Source: an uncultured Nitrospina sp.
GTDB lineage: Bacteria; Nitrospinota; Nitrospinia; Nitrospinales; VA-1
DNA length: 64,000 nt
Direction: 5' to 3'
NCBI GenBank assembly: GCA_937891765.1
Contig: CALAGQ010000080.1
Location: 1 to 64,000, forward strand
Part shown: in pieces, positions 37,111 to 46,416 of the stretch
Layout: every line of letters starts with the position of its first letter
How positions within the stretch are numbered: the stretch's first letter is position 1
Program-made: the position numbers and the translations under genes
The notes under the pieces: generated by a model
What the model saw: the letters and a program-made list of their open reading frames with translations, nothing else
Databases searched by the model: none
What the model was told of the DNA's origin: nothing

Positions 37111-37917
37111 ATGGATCATTTAGACGAACTGGAAAATCAAAGCATTTTCATCCTGCGTGAGGCCTACAAAAACTTCAAAAACCTGGCAATGCTGTGGTCG
37201 ATCGGAAAAGACTCCACCATTCTGGTCTGGCTGGCGCGCAAGGCCTTTTTTGGACATTGTCCCATTCCACTGGTTCACATCGACACCACCTACAAGATTC
37301 CCGCTATGATTGAATATCGGGACCGAGTCGCCAAAGAGTGGGGACTGAACCTCGTGGTTGGCAAAAATCAGAAGGCTCTCGATGAGGGCATGAACCATGA
37401 GAAAGGGCGTATGGTTTGCTGTGAAGCTTTAAAAACTAATGGCCTGCAATGCATCATGGAAGAACATGGTTATACCGGCCTGATTCTGGGTATCCGAAGG
37501 GATGAAGAAGGCACCCGCGCCAAGGAACGCTATTTCTCGCCACGGGATAAAAATTTCGAATGGAATTTCAAGGATCAGCCTCCCGAATTATGGGACCAGT
37601 ATAAAACCAGTTTTGCCGATGACACACATATCCGCATTCACCCGATCCTGCACTGGACGGAACTGAATGTCTGGGAATACATACAACGGGAGAAGATCCC
37701 CATCATTGATCTTTACTTCGCCACGCCGGAAGGCAAGCGTTACCGGTCTCTCGGTTGCGCCCCCTGCACTGGCACCATTGACTCCACCGCCAAAAATGTG
37801 GACGAGATCGTAGAGGAACTGAAAAACAACACCACCACATCAGAGCGCTCCGGCCGGGCACAGGATCAGGAAAACACCTATGCCATGCAGAAACTGCGAG
37901 CCCGAGGATATATGTAA
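37111..37917 (+). CDS. cysD: sulfate adenylyltransferase subunit 2
   Basis: A 268-residue CysD, the PP-loop ATP-pyrophosphatase that forms adenosine 5'-phosphosulfate with CysN. The PP-loop is [20 protein letters not shown] (near residue 29), followed by [40 protein letters not shown] and a Cys pair in [12 protein letters not shown]. The tail ERSGRAQDQ plus [10 protein letters not shown] is as in the family. The stop is directly followed by the cysNC start (TAA ATG). Confidence 0.94.
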   Translation: MDHLDELENQSIFILREAYKNFKNLAMLWSIGKDSTILVWLARKAFFGHCPIPLVHIDTTYKIPAMIEYRDRVAKEWGLNLVVGKNQKALDEGMNHEKGRMVCCEALKTNGLQCIMEEHGYTGLILGIRRDEEGTRAKERYFSPRDKNFEWNFKDQPPELWDQYKTSFADDTHIRIHPILHWTELNVWEYIQREKIPIIDLYFATPEGKRYRSLGCAPCTGTIDSTAKNVDEIVEELKNNTTTSERSGRAQDQENTYAMQKLRARGYM

Positions 37918-39741
37918 ATGGGCGATAACGGCAGCGCACCAGAACTTTCCAGTCGTCTTTTACGGCTGGTCATCGTCGGTCATGTGGATCATGGAAAATC
38001 CACTCTGGTCGGACGCCTTCTCTCCGACACCGGAACTCTACCCGATGGCAAGCTCGACTTCATCCGTGATATCTGTAAGCAACAGGGCAAAGAATTTGAG
38101 TTCGCCTTTTTGCTAGACGCCCTGGAAGAAGAGCAGGAGCAGGGCATCACCATCGATACCTCACAGATTTTTTTCCATACCGCACAACGCAAATACGTCA
38201 TCATCGACGCACCCGGTCATAAAGAATTTTTGAAAAATATGGTGACCGGTGCCGCCGATGCCGAGGCCGCCCTCCTGCTGATTGACGCCAAAGAAGGCGT
38301 GCAGGAGCAGTCACGCCGACATGGCTACATCTTAAAGCTACTGGGGCTCACACAGGTCGCGGTGGTGATCAATAAGATGGACCTCGTGGGTTATGACGAA
38401 AAGGTTTATAGCAAAATTAAAACGGAATACACAGCCTTCCTCGATTCTCTTGGGATTGAAGCGCGGAAGTTCATTCCCGTTTCCGCCAAACTCGGTGTCA
38501 ACATCGCCGCGATGAAAGATGAAATGCCCTGGTACAAAGGCCCGACTGTTTTGAGCATGCTCGATCAGTTCGAAAAAAAGCCACCACAGGATCATCTCCC
38601 GTTCCGGTTTCCGGTTCAGGATGTTTATAAATTTGACGAACGGCGCATCATCGCCGGGCGGGTTGAATCGGGCAAACTCAAGACCGGAGACAGAGTCATC
38701 TTCTCCCCTTCAAATAAACAGGCGGTGGTGAAATCCATCGAAGCCTGGAGCGTGCCGGAGCAACCTTCTGTCGCAACTTCTTCCGAGTCCATTGGTTTCA
38801 CTCTCGATGAACAAATATTTGTCGAGCGTGGCGATGTGTGCACTCTTATGGATCAGTTGCCCATCGTCTCCACCACTTTCGATGCCAATGTTTTCTGGAT
38901 GGGCAAACGCAATCTGGAAAAAGGCAGAAAGTTCGTCATCAAATTAAACACACAGGAAGTGGAATGTGAAGTGGTTGAATTCAAAAAAGCCATCGATGCC
39001 TCTACTTTAGAAACCCTGAGCAATCAGGATTATATCGCCAAGAATGACGTTGCCGAGTTGACCTTGAGGACACGGAATCCGGTAGCCTTCGACCTGTTCG
39101 GGTCCATCGCCAACACCGGCCGGTTTGTTCTGGTCGATGAATTTGATGTTTGTGGTGGCGGCATCATCACCACCTACACCCCGACAACCAAATCCGACAA
39201 ACTCCGGGACGAAGTCCGCACCCGGGATTTCAACTGGATCAAAAGTGAAATCAAGCCTGATGAAAGGGCATACAGGAACGGACATCGGGCAGCACTGATT
39301 CTCGTTACTGGTGACCCCGGCACCGGCAAAGGCCCGCTGGCCAGAACTCTCGAACACAGCCTGTTCCAGAATAATTTCCAAAGTTATTTGCTCGACCGCA
39401 GAAACGTCAACCTCGGAGTCGGTGCCGATTTGAGTGACCCAAAAAACAGCGGCGAAGGCGAATCAGCAAGACGACTGGGCGAAGTGGCAAAACTTTTTCT
39501 CGATGCTGGCCACGTGGTGATCTCCACCTCCAACGCCTTCCATCAGGAAGACCAGGCTGACCTCAGACTATTGGCCAATCCCTATCAGGTTGTAGAAATT
39601 CAAGTAGGCAATCAATCGTCCGGAGAACCCGATCTGGTTCTCTCTTTGGATGAAGCGCAGAACGCCAAAGAAGCCTCCCTCAAAATTCAGAATTTCCTCA
39701 AAGAAAAGAAAATTCTGTTAGGCCATAACTACTCAATCTAA
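37918..39741 (+). CDS. cysN: sulfate adenylyltransferase subunit 1 fused to a degenerate APS kinase domain
   Basis: 607 residues. Residues 15-440 are the CysN GTPase: G1 [38 protein letters not shown], then EF-Tu-like beta domains. Residues 455-600 align with APS kinase (CysC), but the P-loop is [11 protein letters not shown] (near 465), with Gly for Ser/Thr after the Lys, and the substrate motif usually DGDNVRxGL reads [30 protein letters not shown] keeps the family helix. The GTPase half should support APS synthesis with CysD; the kinase half may be inactive. The stop is followed at once by an R1 repeat. Confidence 0.9.
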   Translation: MGDNGSAPELSSRLLRLVIVGHVDHGKSTLVGRLLSDTGTLPDGKLDFIRDICKQQGKEFEFAFLLDALEEEQEQGITIDTSQIFFHTAQRKYVIIDAPGHKEFLKNMVTGAADAEAALLLIDAKEGVQEQSRRHGYILKLLGLTQVAVVINKMDLVGYDEKVYSKIKTEYTAFLDSLGIEARKFIPVSAKLGVNIAAMKDEMPWYKGPTVLSMLDQFEKKPPQDHLPFRFPVQDVYKFDERRIIAGRVESGKLKTGDRVIFSPSNKQAVVKSIEAWSVPEQPSVATSSESIGFTLDEQIFVERGDVCTLMDQLPIVSTTFDANVFWMGKRNLEKGRKFVIKLNTQEVECEVVEFKKAIDASTLETLSNQDYIAKNDVAELTLRTRNPVAFDLFGSIANTGRFVLVDEFDVCGGGIITTYTPTTKSDKLRDEVRTRDFNWIKSEIKPDERAYRNGHRAALILVTGDPGTGKGPLARTLEHSLFQNNFQSYLLDRRNVNLGVGADLSDPKNSGEGESARRLGEVAKLFLDAGHVVISTSNAFHQEDQADLRLLANPYQVVEIQVGNQSSGEPDLVLSLDEAQNAKEASLKIQNFLKEKKILLGHNYSI

Positions 39742-39806
39742 CCCACTCGGCGTGGGGCCAACTGCCATAGCTCTTATTGGCAAGCAGTCGGTTATCTCGG
39801 CTTAAA
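39741..39806 (+). repeat. R1 intergenic repeat, full first half
   Basis: CCCACTCGGCGTGGGGCC, CCATAGCTCTTATTGGCAAG and GTTATCTCGGCTTAA in plus orientation, matching the reverse of 30301-30393. It starts immediately after the cysN stop codon. Confidence 0.88.
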
Positions 39807-40027
39807 AAGGTTTAGCTCCCTCTTTCTCAAAGAGAGACCTTTGCGTAAGTCGCAAAAGCGTAAAGTCGAGATTCTCACGGAGCCTGTGCTGAGCGAAGCC
39901 GAAGTATTCAGAATGACAAGAAACGCCAGCTTGTCATCCTCGAGGAGCCGAAGGCGACGAAGAATCTTGGGTCATGCAAAGCTCTCTCAAAGAGGGCTGG
40001 GGTGATTTACATCTATCTGTTTTTCGA
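39807..40027. repeat. spacer with GTCATTCTGA-type repeat pair, no gene
   Basis: Between the R1 copy and the ferredoxin promoter no gene is seen. 39867-39918 read in reverse is a GTCATTCTGA...GCTTCGCTCAGCACAGGCTCCGTGAGAATCTC element, and 39930-39980 is a GTCATCCTCGAGGAGCCGAAGGCGACGAAGAATCTTGGGTCAT-type element in the other direction. Both belong to the common bacterial 'GTCATTCTGAGCGAAGCGAAGAATCT' class. CTCTTTGAGAAAGAG-like short dyads flank them (39820-39836 and 39981-39996). Confidence 0.7.
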
Positions 40028-40057
40028 TTGACATTACCCCTATTATCGGGCATTAAT
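40028..40057 (+). promoter_or_regulatory. possible promoter of the ferredoxin gene
   Basis: A perfect TTGACA at 40028-40033 is followed 18 bases later by ATTAAT at 40052-40057 (4 of 6 to consensus). The leader to the next start codon would be about 34 nt. Confidence 0.42.
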
Positions 40058-40097
40058 AGCGTTCCTTAAAAGCGGAAAAATCGGAGTTAGCTTCACC

Positions 40098-40403
40098 ATG
40101 CCAAAGATCAAGGTCATCAATACAGAAACTGACGAAATCATTGATTTTAAAGCCGGTTATGGTGCCAACCTGCGAAAGGCCTCGCTCTACAACGATGCCG
40201 AAGTTTATAAAGGACTCAACAAGTTCTTAAACTGTCGCGGACATGGCTTGTGTGGCAAATGCGTGGTAGAAATTGAGCCGATGGAAAACGTCAACCCACG
40301 CACCTTTTTTGAAAATCTTCACAAACTCGAACCCCATCAAAAACTCGGCTGCCGCGTAAAAGTTTACGGCGACATCACCGTCAAAGCCGCCATCGCCGAC
40401 TGA
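40098..40403 (+). CDS. 2Fe-2S ferredoxin
   Basis: A 101-residue plant/adrenodoxin-type ferredoxin. The cluster cysteines are C46, C52, C55 (CRGHGLCGKC) and C85 (LGCRVKVYG). The beta-grasp fold is seen in IKVINTETDEIIDFKAG at the start and GDITVKAA at the end. It has no signal peptide, so it is cytoplasmic, and has its own likely promoter after a repeat-rich spacer. The electron partner is not indicated by the neighbours. Confidence 0.9.
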   Translation: MPKIKVINTETDEIIDFKAGYGANLRKASLYNDAEVYKGLNKFLNCRGHGLCGKCVVEIEPMENVNPRTFFENLHKLEPHQKLGCRVKVYGDITVKAAIAD

Positions 40404-40436
40404 CCCCTTCGAACGTTCCTTCCCCAGAATTTCCGT

Positions 40437-40790
40437 TTATATCTTTAGAATAATAAGCAGTGGCAGGAGTATCAGTCCCATCGCTCCAATGAAAGCGTGG
40501 ACCAGCACGTCCCAGCGTTTGCTGAACGGGACGATTATGATACAGTACAGGCAGACCAAATAATCCAACAGGGTGTTGTCGTCGTGGGTCTGATTCATAA
40601 TCAGGTAATAGACCAGACAAAAGGCGATGGTGTAAAACAGGAGTCTGTGGATTTTCAGGCTCTGGGCCGTCTTCTTCCTGAACGCCATGAACAATCCCAT
40701 AAAAATATTGAGGATATAAAATCCAATCGCGGCCACCACCCAGATAAGCGAAGGCGACGATGTTATTTTTGGGATGAGAGTGGTTTCCAT
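40437..40790 (-). CDS. small membrane protein, unknown
   Basis: 117 residues with about four hydrophobic segments (LIWVVAAIGFYILNIFMGLF, LLFYTIAFCLVYYLIM, LLDYLVCLYCIIIVPF, AFIGAMGLILLPLLIIL). No family was recognised. It runs opposite to the flanking ferredoxin and SDR genes and fills the space between them. The hydrophobic pattern supports it as a real gene, but the opposite strand is partly open, so confidence is moderate. Confidence 0.55.
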   Translation of the reverse strand: METTLIPKITSSPSLIWVVAAIGFYILNIFMGLFMAFRKKTAQSLKIHRLLFYTIAFCLVYYLIMNQTHDDNTLLDYLVCLYCIIIVPFSKRWDVLVHAFIGAMGLILLPLLIILKI

Positions 40791-40828
40791 AAAACAGAAA
40801 ATCTCAAGAGGATAAATCGCATATTAAC

Positions 40829-41608
40829 ATGAATCTACAAAACCGAAAAGTGATCATCACCGGCGCCGGTGACGGCATCGGCAGAGCCCTTGCTCTGGCC
40901 TTTGCCAAAGAAGGCGCAAAGGTTGCCGTCTGCGCCCGGAGCCAAGATCGCCTCGACTCCTTGTCCGATAAAATTGAGGGTGCCGGGCATCTTTTCCATT
41001 CCTCTGACCTTGGCACGGCGAAAGGTGTCGAGTCCTTTTATGAAAATATAATGAAACAACTGGGTCAGGTCGATGTGCTGGTCAACAATGTCGGTGCGAT
41101 TTTAAAGCTGGTCGATTTTTTTGCACTGACCGATCAGGACTGGGAAGATTCGTTCCAGATCAATCTGATGTCTGCAGTTCGACTGAGTCGGCACTGCATT
41201 CCGTCGCTGAAAAAATCTGCTTGCGCCAGAATCATTAATATCTCATCCATTGCCGCGGCCAGCCCGCAAGAAGCATTCCCCCATTACAGTGCTATGAAGG
41301 CAGGGCTTTCCAATTTGACGGTTTCTCTGGCCCAGACCCTTGCGCCGGATAAGATTCTCGTCAACTCCATTTCCCCCGGCCCGGTGTGGAGCAAATCCTG
41401 GGAAGACGAAGCGAAAAGTTCCGGGTCTGATTTCGAACAGGTGAAAAAAAAAATCATGGAACAAACCGGAAAAACTATTCCTCTCAATAGAATGGGCATG
41501 CCGGAAGATTTGACCGGACTGGTTCTGTTTCTGGCTTCCGAGCAATCCGGTTGGATCACAGCCACAAACTTTAGCGTCGATGGCGGTATCACCCGCAATC
41601 CATTTTAG
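40829..41608 (+). CDS. short-chain dehydrogenase/reductase
   Basis: 259 residues of the classical SDR family. The cofactor motif is TGAGDGIGRALALAFAKEGA (TGxxxGIG), with the acidic/basic switch as ARSQDRL, suggesting NADP, and NNVGAIL. Catalytic residues are the Ser of INISSIAA and YxxxK in HYSAMKAGLSNL. The tail is GMPEDLTGLVLFLASEQSGW plus ITATNFSVDGG. It resembles 3-oxoacyl-ACP reductases but could be another ketoreductase. It ends 5 bp before the htrA-like gene. Confidence 0.88.
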   Translation: MNLQNRKVIITGAGDGIGRALALAFAKEGAKVAVCARSQDRLDSLSDKIEGAGHLFHSSDLGTAKGVESFYENIMKQLGQVDVLVNNVGAILKLVDFFALTDQDWEDSFQINLMSAVRLSRHCIPSLKKSACARIINISSIAAASPQEAFPHYSAMKAGLSNLTVSLAQTLAPDKILVNSISPGPVWSKSWEDEAKSSGSDFEQVKKKIMEQTGKTIPLNRMGMPEDLTGLVLFLASEQSGWITATNFSVDGGITRNPF

Positions 41609-41613
41609 GTCTT

Positions 41614-42879
41614 ATGATGACAGGCAAAACTGAATTTTTATCCAGCCTCGTTATCGGCCTGAGCCTGCTCGCCGGGTGCTCGGTTTCCCGAACCGTCAAT
41701 GAGGGTAAAATCCTGGTCACTCAAGACTCCCCTATTTTTGACAAACGTTTTGAATCCGTTACGATCAAAGATATTAACCTGAAAAATTTCTGGGTTCAGG
41801 GCGATTCATCCGATGAACGTGAACCAGTTCCGTTGGACAACCACACATTTTCCCGCATTACCGAGCAGGTGAAACGGGCGGTGGTGAATATTTACACCAT
41901 TCGACTGGAGGAACGTGACGCCAAATTTGGCATCGCCCCTAATGATCTTTTACCGATCAGGATTCCTCTTGTTTCCGCCATTCTCGATATCATTCCCTTT
42001 CAGGTCCCCATTCCCTTTAAAGAGGAAGGGTACAGCCTGGGTTCTGGTTTCCTGATCAACCGTGAAGGCTACATCCTCACCAATGCTCACGTGATTTCAA
42101 ATTCTGTCAACATTCGTGTTGTCCTGTCTGAAGGGAAAAAAGAATACCCCGCTACAATTATTGGCATCGACCGCATGACCGATACCGCTCTGATTAAAAT
42201 TGAGCCGGACTTCACTCCCGCCGTTTTGCCCTTTGGCGATTCGGACAAGCTTAAAATGGGAGAAGTGGTTCTGGCCATGGGGAATCCGCTGGGGTTCCAA
42301 CATTCGGTAACGTCCGGGCTGATCAGCGCCAAAGAGAGAGTGGCGCCCTCCGCCAGTGACCGTTACGTAAACTTTCTGCAAACCGACTCGGCCATCAACC
42401 CCGGTAGCAGTGGCGGGCCTCTTGTCAATCTTCATGGCGAAGTGGTGGGGATCAATACGGCTATTGTTGAACATGCGCAATTGATTGGCTTCGCGATTCC
42501 TATCAACACCGTAAAAGATGTCATGGGCATGCTGATCACTGGAAAAACGGAAAGAGGATGGTTCGGAGCCCACGCAGCACCGATATCCCCTGCAGAAGCC
42601 TTGGAGTTGAACTACTCGGAGTCTGAAGGCATGATTATCAAGGGCGTGGAAAAAGACAGCCCTGCCGAGCAGTCCGGCCTCAAAATAAATGATGTCATCA
42701 CCCAGTTAAATAAAATGCCGATCACCAATCTGGCTATTTTGCGGCGAAAACTACTGGCTCTCGTCCCGGGACAGGAAATTCATTTAACTATATTCAGGGA
42801 TCGGGAAACCCTCGAGATCACAAGCACCCTGGCACGAAAAAAAACCGGGGATGAAATAAAGGCCGAACCAGCCTCCTGA
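41614..42879 (+). CDS. HtrA/DegP-type serine protease, lipoprotein
   Basis: 421 residues. A lipoprotein signal peptide ends in the lipobox LLAGC (C22). The trypsin-like domain has the catalytic His in LTNAHVISN (near 158), Asp in TDTALIKIEP (near 190) and Ser in NPGSSGGPLVNLHG (near 264). A single PDZ domain follows (residues 310-410, GMIIKGVEKDSPAEQSGLKI). It differs from DegP by one PDZ and lipid anchoring; it would act in periplasmic protein quality control. It lies just behind the SDR gene. Confidence 0.9.
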   Translation: MMTGKTEFLSSLVIGLSLLAGCSVSRTVNEGKILVTQDSPIFDKRFESVTIKDINLKNFWVQGDSSDEREPVPLDNHTFSRITEQVKRAVVNIYTIRLEERDAKFGIAPNDLLPIRIPLVSAILDIIPFQVPIPFKEEGYSLGSGFLINREGYILTNAHVISNSVNIRVVLSEGKKEYPATIIGIDRMTDTALIKIEPDFTPAVLPFGDSDKLKMGEVVLAMGNPLGFQHSVTSGLISAKERVAPSASDRYVNFLQTDSAINPGSSGGPLVNLHGEVVGINTAIVEHAQLIGFAIPINTVKDVMGMLITGKTERGWFGAHAAPISPAEALELNYSESEGMIIKGVEKDSPAEQSGLKINDVITQLNKMPITNLAILRRKLLALVPGQEIHLTIFRDRETLEITSTLARKKTGDEIKAEPAS

Positions 42880-42903
42880 TTTTTTTAATAAAAATCGCCC
42901 AGC

Positions 42904-42932
42904 TTGCATTTTAGATCGAGCCACAGTATTCT
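42904..42932 (+). promoter_or_regulatory. likely promoter of the phosphomannomutase gene
   Basis: TTGCAT at 42904-42909 and TATTCT at 42927-42932 with a 17-base spacer. A hairpin TCCCG...CGGGA lies at about 42953-42972 in the leader, before the start at 43007. Confidence 0.45.
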
Positions 42933-43006
42933 TCTAATATCAAAATAGATAATCCCGTGTTTTTTTGCGGGACTCTTGGTTAATTTTAAAATGAACGGTA
43001 TTTATT

Positions 43007-44386
43007 ATGTCCATTAATCCACAAATCTTTCGCGAATACGATATCCGCGGTGTGGTCGGCAAAGACCTCACCCCCGAAACCGTTCAACAAATAGGCCAGG
43101 CCATCGGCACCTATATGAGACGCCAGGGCGGAAAATCGCTGGTGGTCGGATGGGATGTTCGCTCCAGCTCCATAGAGTTCCGCGATATTTTATCCAAGGC
43201 TTTAAACTCGACCGGATGCGATGTCGTGGACATCGGAATGGTTCCCACCCCCGTTTCCTACTTCGCCCTGCATCATCTTCAGGCTGATGGCGGCGTAATG
43301 ATCACCGGCAGCCACAATCCGCCGGAGTTTAATGGCTTCAAAATCAGCCAGGGCCAAAGCAGTCTATATGGCGAAAAGATCCAGGAACTGAAAGGCCTGA
43401 TCGAGTCTAAAGATTTCGAAACGGGATCTGGGAAGATCGAGCAAACAAATGTTATGGAAGCTTATATGGAAAATATCTGCTCCATCATAAAGATCCCCAG
43501 AAAAGTGAAAGTTGTGGTCGATGGCGGTAACGGTTGCTTCGGTATTGTAGGACCACAACTCTTGAAAAGACTCGGACTGGAACCCATAGAAATTTTTTGC
43601 GCACCGGATGGCACTTTCCCCAACCACCACCCCGACCCGACAGTGGAGGAAAACCTGCAAGGGTTGATCGAAAAAGTCCGATCCGAAAATGCAGAGCTGG
43701 GTATCGGGTTTGACGGAGATGCCGACCGTATTGGCATTGTCGATGAAAAGGGTAATATTTTATGGGGCGACCAGTTACTGACCATTTTTGCACGCGACAT
43801 TTTATCGAGAAACCCCGGCGCCACTATTGTGGGTGAAGTCAAATGTTCCCAGAATCTATACCAGGATATTGAAAAGCATGGCGGCATCCCGGTCATGGCA
43901 CCGGCGGGGCACTCGCTGATTAAAAAGAAAATGAAAGAGACCGGCGCACTTCTGGCCGGGGAAATGAGCGGCCACGTTTGTTTCGCCGACAATTATTTAG
44001 GGTTCGATGACGCAGTGTTTGCCGCCGGCCGAATATTGCAAATTGTCGCGCACTCTAAATTAAAAGTTTCTGAAATGCTCGCCGACCTTCCCAAAACAGC
44101 CTACACACCCGAAATTCGCATCGACTGTCCCGACGACAAAAAGTTCGAAATAGTTCGCGAGTTGACAGACTTTTTCAGGAGCCAATACGAAGTCATTGAC
44201 ATTGATGGAGTGCGGGTCAACTTTGGCGATGGCTGGGCCTTGATTCGCGCTTCCAATACCCAGCCAGTACTGGTGCTGAGGTTTGAGGCCGAAACAAAGG
44301 GCCGCCTTAAAGAACTGGTCGGCATCATCAAAAAACAAATGGATAAATACCAACCCGTTGTCCAGTTTGACTATCAAGCATGCTAA
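43007..44386 (+). CDS. phosphomannomutase/phosphoglucomutase
   Basis: 459 residues of the AlgC/ManB alpha-D-phosphohexomutase family, which interconverts hexose 1- and 6-phosphates for surface glycan precursors. Motifs in order: FREYDIRGVVGKDL, the phosphoserine loop TGSHNPPEFNGFK (S102), the metal loop GFDGDADRIGIVDEKG (near 236), the sugar-specificity loop GEMSGHVCF, and the phosphate-binding loop RASNTQPVLVLRFEA. Length is that of AlgC (463). It overlaps the VOC gene start by 7 bp. It would supply the glycan genes elsewhere in the window. Confidence 0.93.
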   Translation: MSINPQIFREYDIRGVVGKDLTPETVQQIGQAIGTYMRRQGGKSLVVGWDVRSSSIEFRDILSKALNSTGCDVVDIGMVPTPVSYFALHHLQADGGVMITGSHNPPEFNGFKISQGQSSLYGEKIQELKGLIESKDFETGSGKIEQTNVMEAYMENICSIIKIPRKVKVVVDGGNGCFGIVGPQLLKRLGLEPIEIFCAPDGTFPNHHPDPTVEENLQGLIEKVRSENAELGIGFDGDADRIGIVDEKGNILWGDQLLTIFARDILSRNPGATIVGEVKCSQNLYQDIEKHGGIPVMAPAGHSLIKKKMKETGALLAGEMSGHVCFADNYLGFDDAVFAAGRILQIVAHSKLKVSEMLADLPKTAYTPEIRIDCPDDKKFEIVRELTDFFRSQYEVIDIDGVRVNFGDGWALIRASNTQPVLVLRFEAETKGRLKELVGIIKKQMDKYQPVVQFDYQAC

Positions 44387-44769
44387 AGAAATATCTTCAC
44401 ACCCGTTTTCGTGTCTCCGACATGGAGCAGTCCCTTCAGTTTTACAGAGATATTCTGGGCATGGAAGTGCTGGAGCAAAAAACTTCTCCACGAGGTTCAA
44501 TACTGGTGTTCCTGCGTTTTCCTGATACCAACTGCGAACTCGAGTTGTGCTCGTTTCCCGACTCGGGAAGAGTAGAAGTCCCCGAAGATTTGGTGCATCT
44601 CGCCTTTGAAGTCGAAAATCTGGAAAACTGCATCTTTAAGCTGAACCACGCGAGAATCCCCATCACCGAAGGGCCGATCGAAACTTCAAACGGAACCCGT
44701 TTCATTTTCACCGAAGATCCGGACAAATACGAAATCGAATTGATGCAGCCGGCGAACCGCCGGCGGTAG
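44380..44769 (+). CDS. glyoxalase I-like VOC protein
   Basis: 129 residues, close to lactoylglutathione lyase: YLHTRFRVSDMEQSLQFYRD, LGMEVLEQK, LELCSFPDS, VHLAFEVENLENCIFKL and FTEDPDKYEIELMQ. Candidate metal ligands are His of LHTRF, Glu of LELC, His of VHLAF and Glu of YEIEL. Real glyoxalase I detoxifies methylglyoxal with glutathione; the substrate here is unproven. The last codons (NRRR) form part of a CCGGCGAACCGCCGG dyad, with the TAG adjoining an R1 fragment. Confidence 0.85.
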   Translation: MLKKYLHTRFRVSDMEQSLQFYRDILGMEVLEQKTSPRGSILVFLRFPDTNCELELCSFPDSGRVEVPEDLVHLAFEVENLENCIFKLNHARIPITEGPIETSNGTRFIFTEDPDKYEIELMQPANRRR

Positions 44770-44846
44770 CGAGCAAACGCATATCTGGCGAGCAAAAACT
44801 ATCTCGGCTTGACGGGCCTTTGCCCAGTTGGCCCACGCCCAGTGGT
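44767..44846. repeat. R1 repeat, rearranged copy
   Basis: TAGCGAGCAAACGC, TGGCGAGCAAAAACTATCTC and CGGCTTGACGGGC are in plus orientation, while TTGGCCCACGCCCAGTGG is in the opposite orientation. Modules seem inverted relative to one another. It lies exactly between the stop of the VOC gene and the stop of the MEMO gene. Confidence 0.75.
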
Positions 44847-45676
44847 CACCTTATTATCATTCCTGCGTAACCCACGACCTGTTCCATATCGCCGCTGACT
44901 TCTCCGGAAGTCATGTACTTGACCAACTCGGCTTCTTTGGCACCCAGACTTTCAGAACAGTACAACATAACGGTGACCGGATTGACCCCGCACATGGAGA
45001 TCTTTTCTGACTGCACCGTTTCAAACAAAGCAGTTGGATCGCGGTTTTGAATGCAAGTGATGGCCATGCGGTCTTTGGTCCCGGCCTTGTCATGCGATTC
45101 ATAATGCGTCATGTCCGAACTGGCTACCAGTAACACCGGTCGGCCCAACTTGTTCACCGCCCGCACAATGCCCTCACTGAGTTCTTTACAGGCTGAGATT
45201 TTCATCCTCATGAGACAAATCGGAACAATCTGAAATTTATTTTTAAAATATTGCAGGAATGGTAACTGGGTCTCAAGGGAATGCTCAAACTGGTGCGCAG
45301 AAGAATCCTTTTTCGCCATGTTCGTTTCTTCGCAGATGGCGTTTGCCAGTTCGTGGTCGATGACAATGTCACCCATCGGCATGGACCATGTTCCCTCTGT
45401 CATGACCGCCACCGCCTCGCCCTTACCTGTGTGATTGGGGCCGATCAAGATAACCGTGTCCGGAATTTCTATCCTCGAATACACCGCCCCCGCCACATCG
45501 CCGGAATACTTGAACCCGGCATGAGGTGCGACAATGCCAAGAACCCGGCCCTTCTTCGCGTTCCGATCAATATGCGCTTCCACTTCCCGAATCAACGCCT
45601 CACGCTGAGCAGGATAAAATCTGCCTGCCACAGCGGGCTGACGATTTTCAGGACTCTCTGGATCCGAAAATATCAT
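44846..45676 (-). CDS. MEMO1 family protein (AmmeMemoRadiSam system protein B type)
   Basis: 276 residues. Landmarks are RQPAVAGRFYPAQREALIRE, IVAPHAGFKYSGDVAGAVYS, VILIGPNHTGKG, AHQFEHSLETQLPFLQYF and SSDMTHYESHDKAG, as in MEMO1, a dioxygenase-like fold related to LigB. In many bacteria and archaea it is grouped with an AMMECR1 protein and a radical SAM partner; neither is next to it here. Its ATG overlaps the pcm stop codon. Biochemical role unknown. Confidence 0.88.
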   Translation of the reverse strand: MIFSDPESPENRQPAVAGRFYPAQREALIREVEAHIDRNAKKGRVLGIVAPHAGFKYSGDVAGAVYSRIEIPDTVILIGPNHTGKGEAVAVMTEGTWSMPMGDIVIDHELANAICEETNMAKKDSSAHQFEHSLETQLPFLQYFKNKFQIVPICLMRMKISACKELSEGIVRAVNKLGRPVLLVASSDMTHYESHDKAGTKDRMAITCIQNRDPTALFETVQSEKISMCGVNPVTVMLYCSESLGAKEAELVKYMTSGEVSGDMEQVVGYAGMIIR

Positions 45677-46416
45677 TGCCGAATTTCTCCGGTCATCGGT
45701 ACAAACACAACACCAGTGATGAACCGTTCTTTCAGGCTTCCGTCTTCCTGCTTGGTCAACACCATCAGATCCTGCGGCGATCCGCTTCTCCCCAGAGGAA
45801 GCACCATCCTGCCACCGACTTTCAACTGGTCAAGCAGAAGTTGGGGAATTTTGGGCGCCGCCGCGGTGATGAGAATTGCATCGAAAGGAGATTTTTCCGG
45901 CCACCCTTGGTAACCGTCGCCATGCCTGACAGTCACATTGTTATAGCCCATCTCTTTCAGCTTACTATCTGCGGTGCGGGCAAGCGATTCCACAATTTCG
46001 ATGGTGTAGACCTGCTTGACGATTTCCGCCAGCACAGCCGCCTGATACGCCGAACCGGTACCGATTTCCAGAACACGGTCATCGGCCTGCAACATTGCGC
46101 TCTGAGTCATCAGCGCAACAATATAAGGTTGCGAAATAGTCTGGTCTTCTTTTATGGGAAGGGCAAAATCGGAATAAGCCCGGTCTAAAAATTCGGGCTC
46201 GACAAACAAGTGGCGGGGAACCTTTAGCAGGGCCTGCAAAACAGCGGCATCGTGAATGCCACGATGCTTGATCTGATCTTCGACCATCTCTTTTCGGGCA
46301 GACTCAAAATCTTCAGAAAGGACGGACATAGACATAAAGAATGCCGAACAGAAAACGGTAACCAGGCAAGAAAAAAATGCTTTAAAAAATGAGCCCGTTT
46401 TTCTTGAGCCATTCAT
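45673..46416 (-). CDS. pcm: protein-L-isoaspartate O-methyltransferase, with export signal
   Basis: About 247 residues from the start at 46416 (another ATG at 46422). The N-terminus has a basic start and a hydrophobic segment, FFKAFFSCLVTVFCSAFFMS, that looks like a signal peptide, so the enzyme would be periplasmic. The catalytic domain follows: VEDQIKHRGIHDAAVLQALL, VPRHLFVEP, YSDFALPIKEDQTISQPYIV, VLEIGTGSAYQAAVLAEIV and the late GGRMVLPLG. Pcm repairs isoaspartyl residues using SAM. The start lies inside the upstream gene's end and the stop overlaps the MEMO gene, so three genes are coupled. Confidence 0.9.
   Translation of the reverse strand: MNGSRKTGSFFKAFFSCLVTVFCSAFFMSMSVLSEDFESARKEMVEDQIKHRGIHDAAVLQALLKVPRHLFVEPEFLDRAYSDFALPIKEDQTISQPYIVALMTQSAMLQADDRVLEIGTGSAYQAAVLAEIVKQVYTIEIVESLARTADSKLKEMGYNNVTVRHGDGYQGWPEKSPFDAILITAAAPKIPQLLLDQLKVGGRMVLPLGRSGSPQDLMVLTKQEDGSLKERFITGVVFVPMTGEIRQ

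Noticed and set aside
37918-39741. The CysN/C gene as part of a dissimilatory sulfur oxidation or reduction operon
   Set aside because: No apr, dsr or sat genes are nearby; only cysD is linked, so assimilation or sulfation is as likely.
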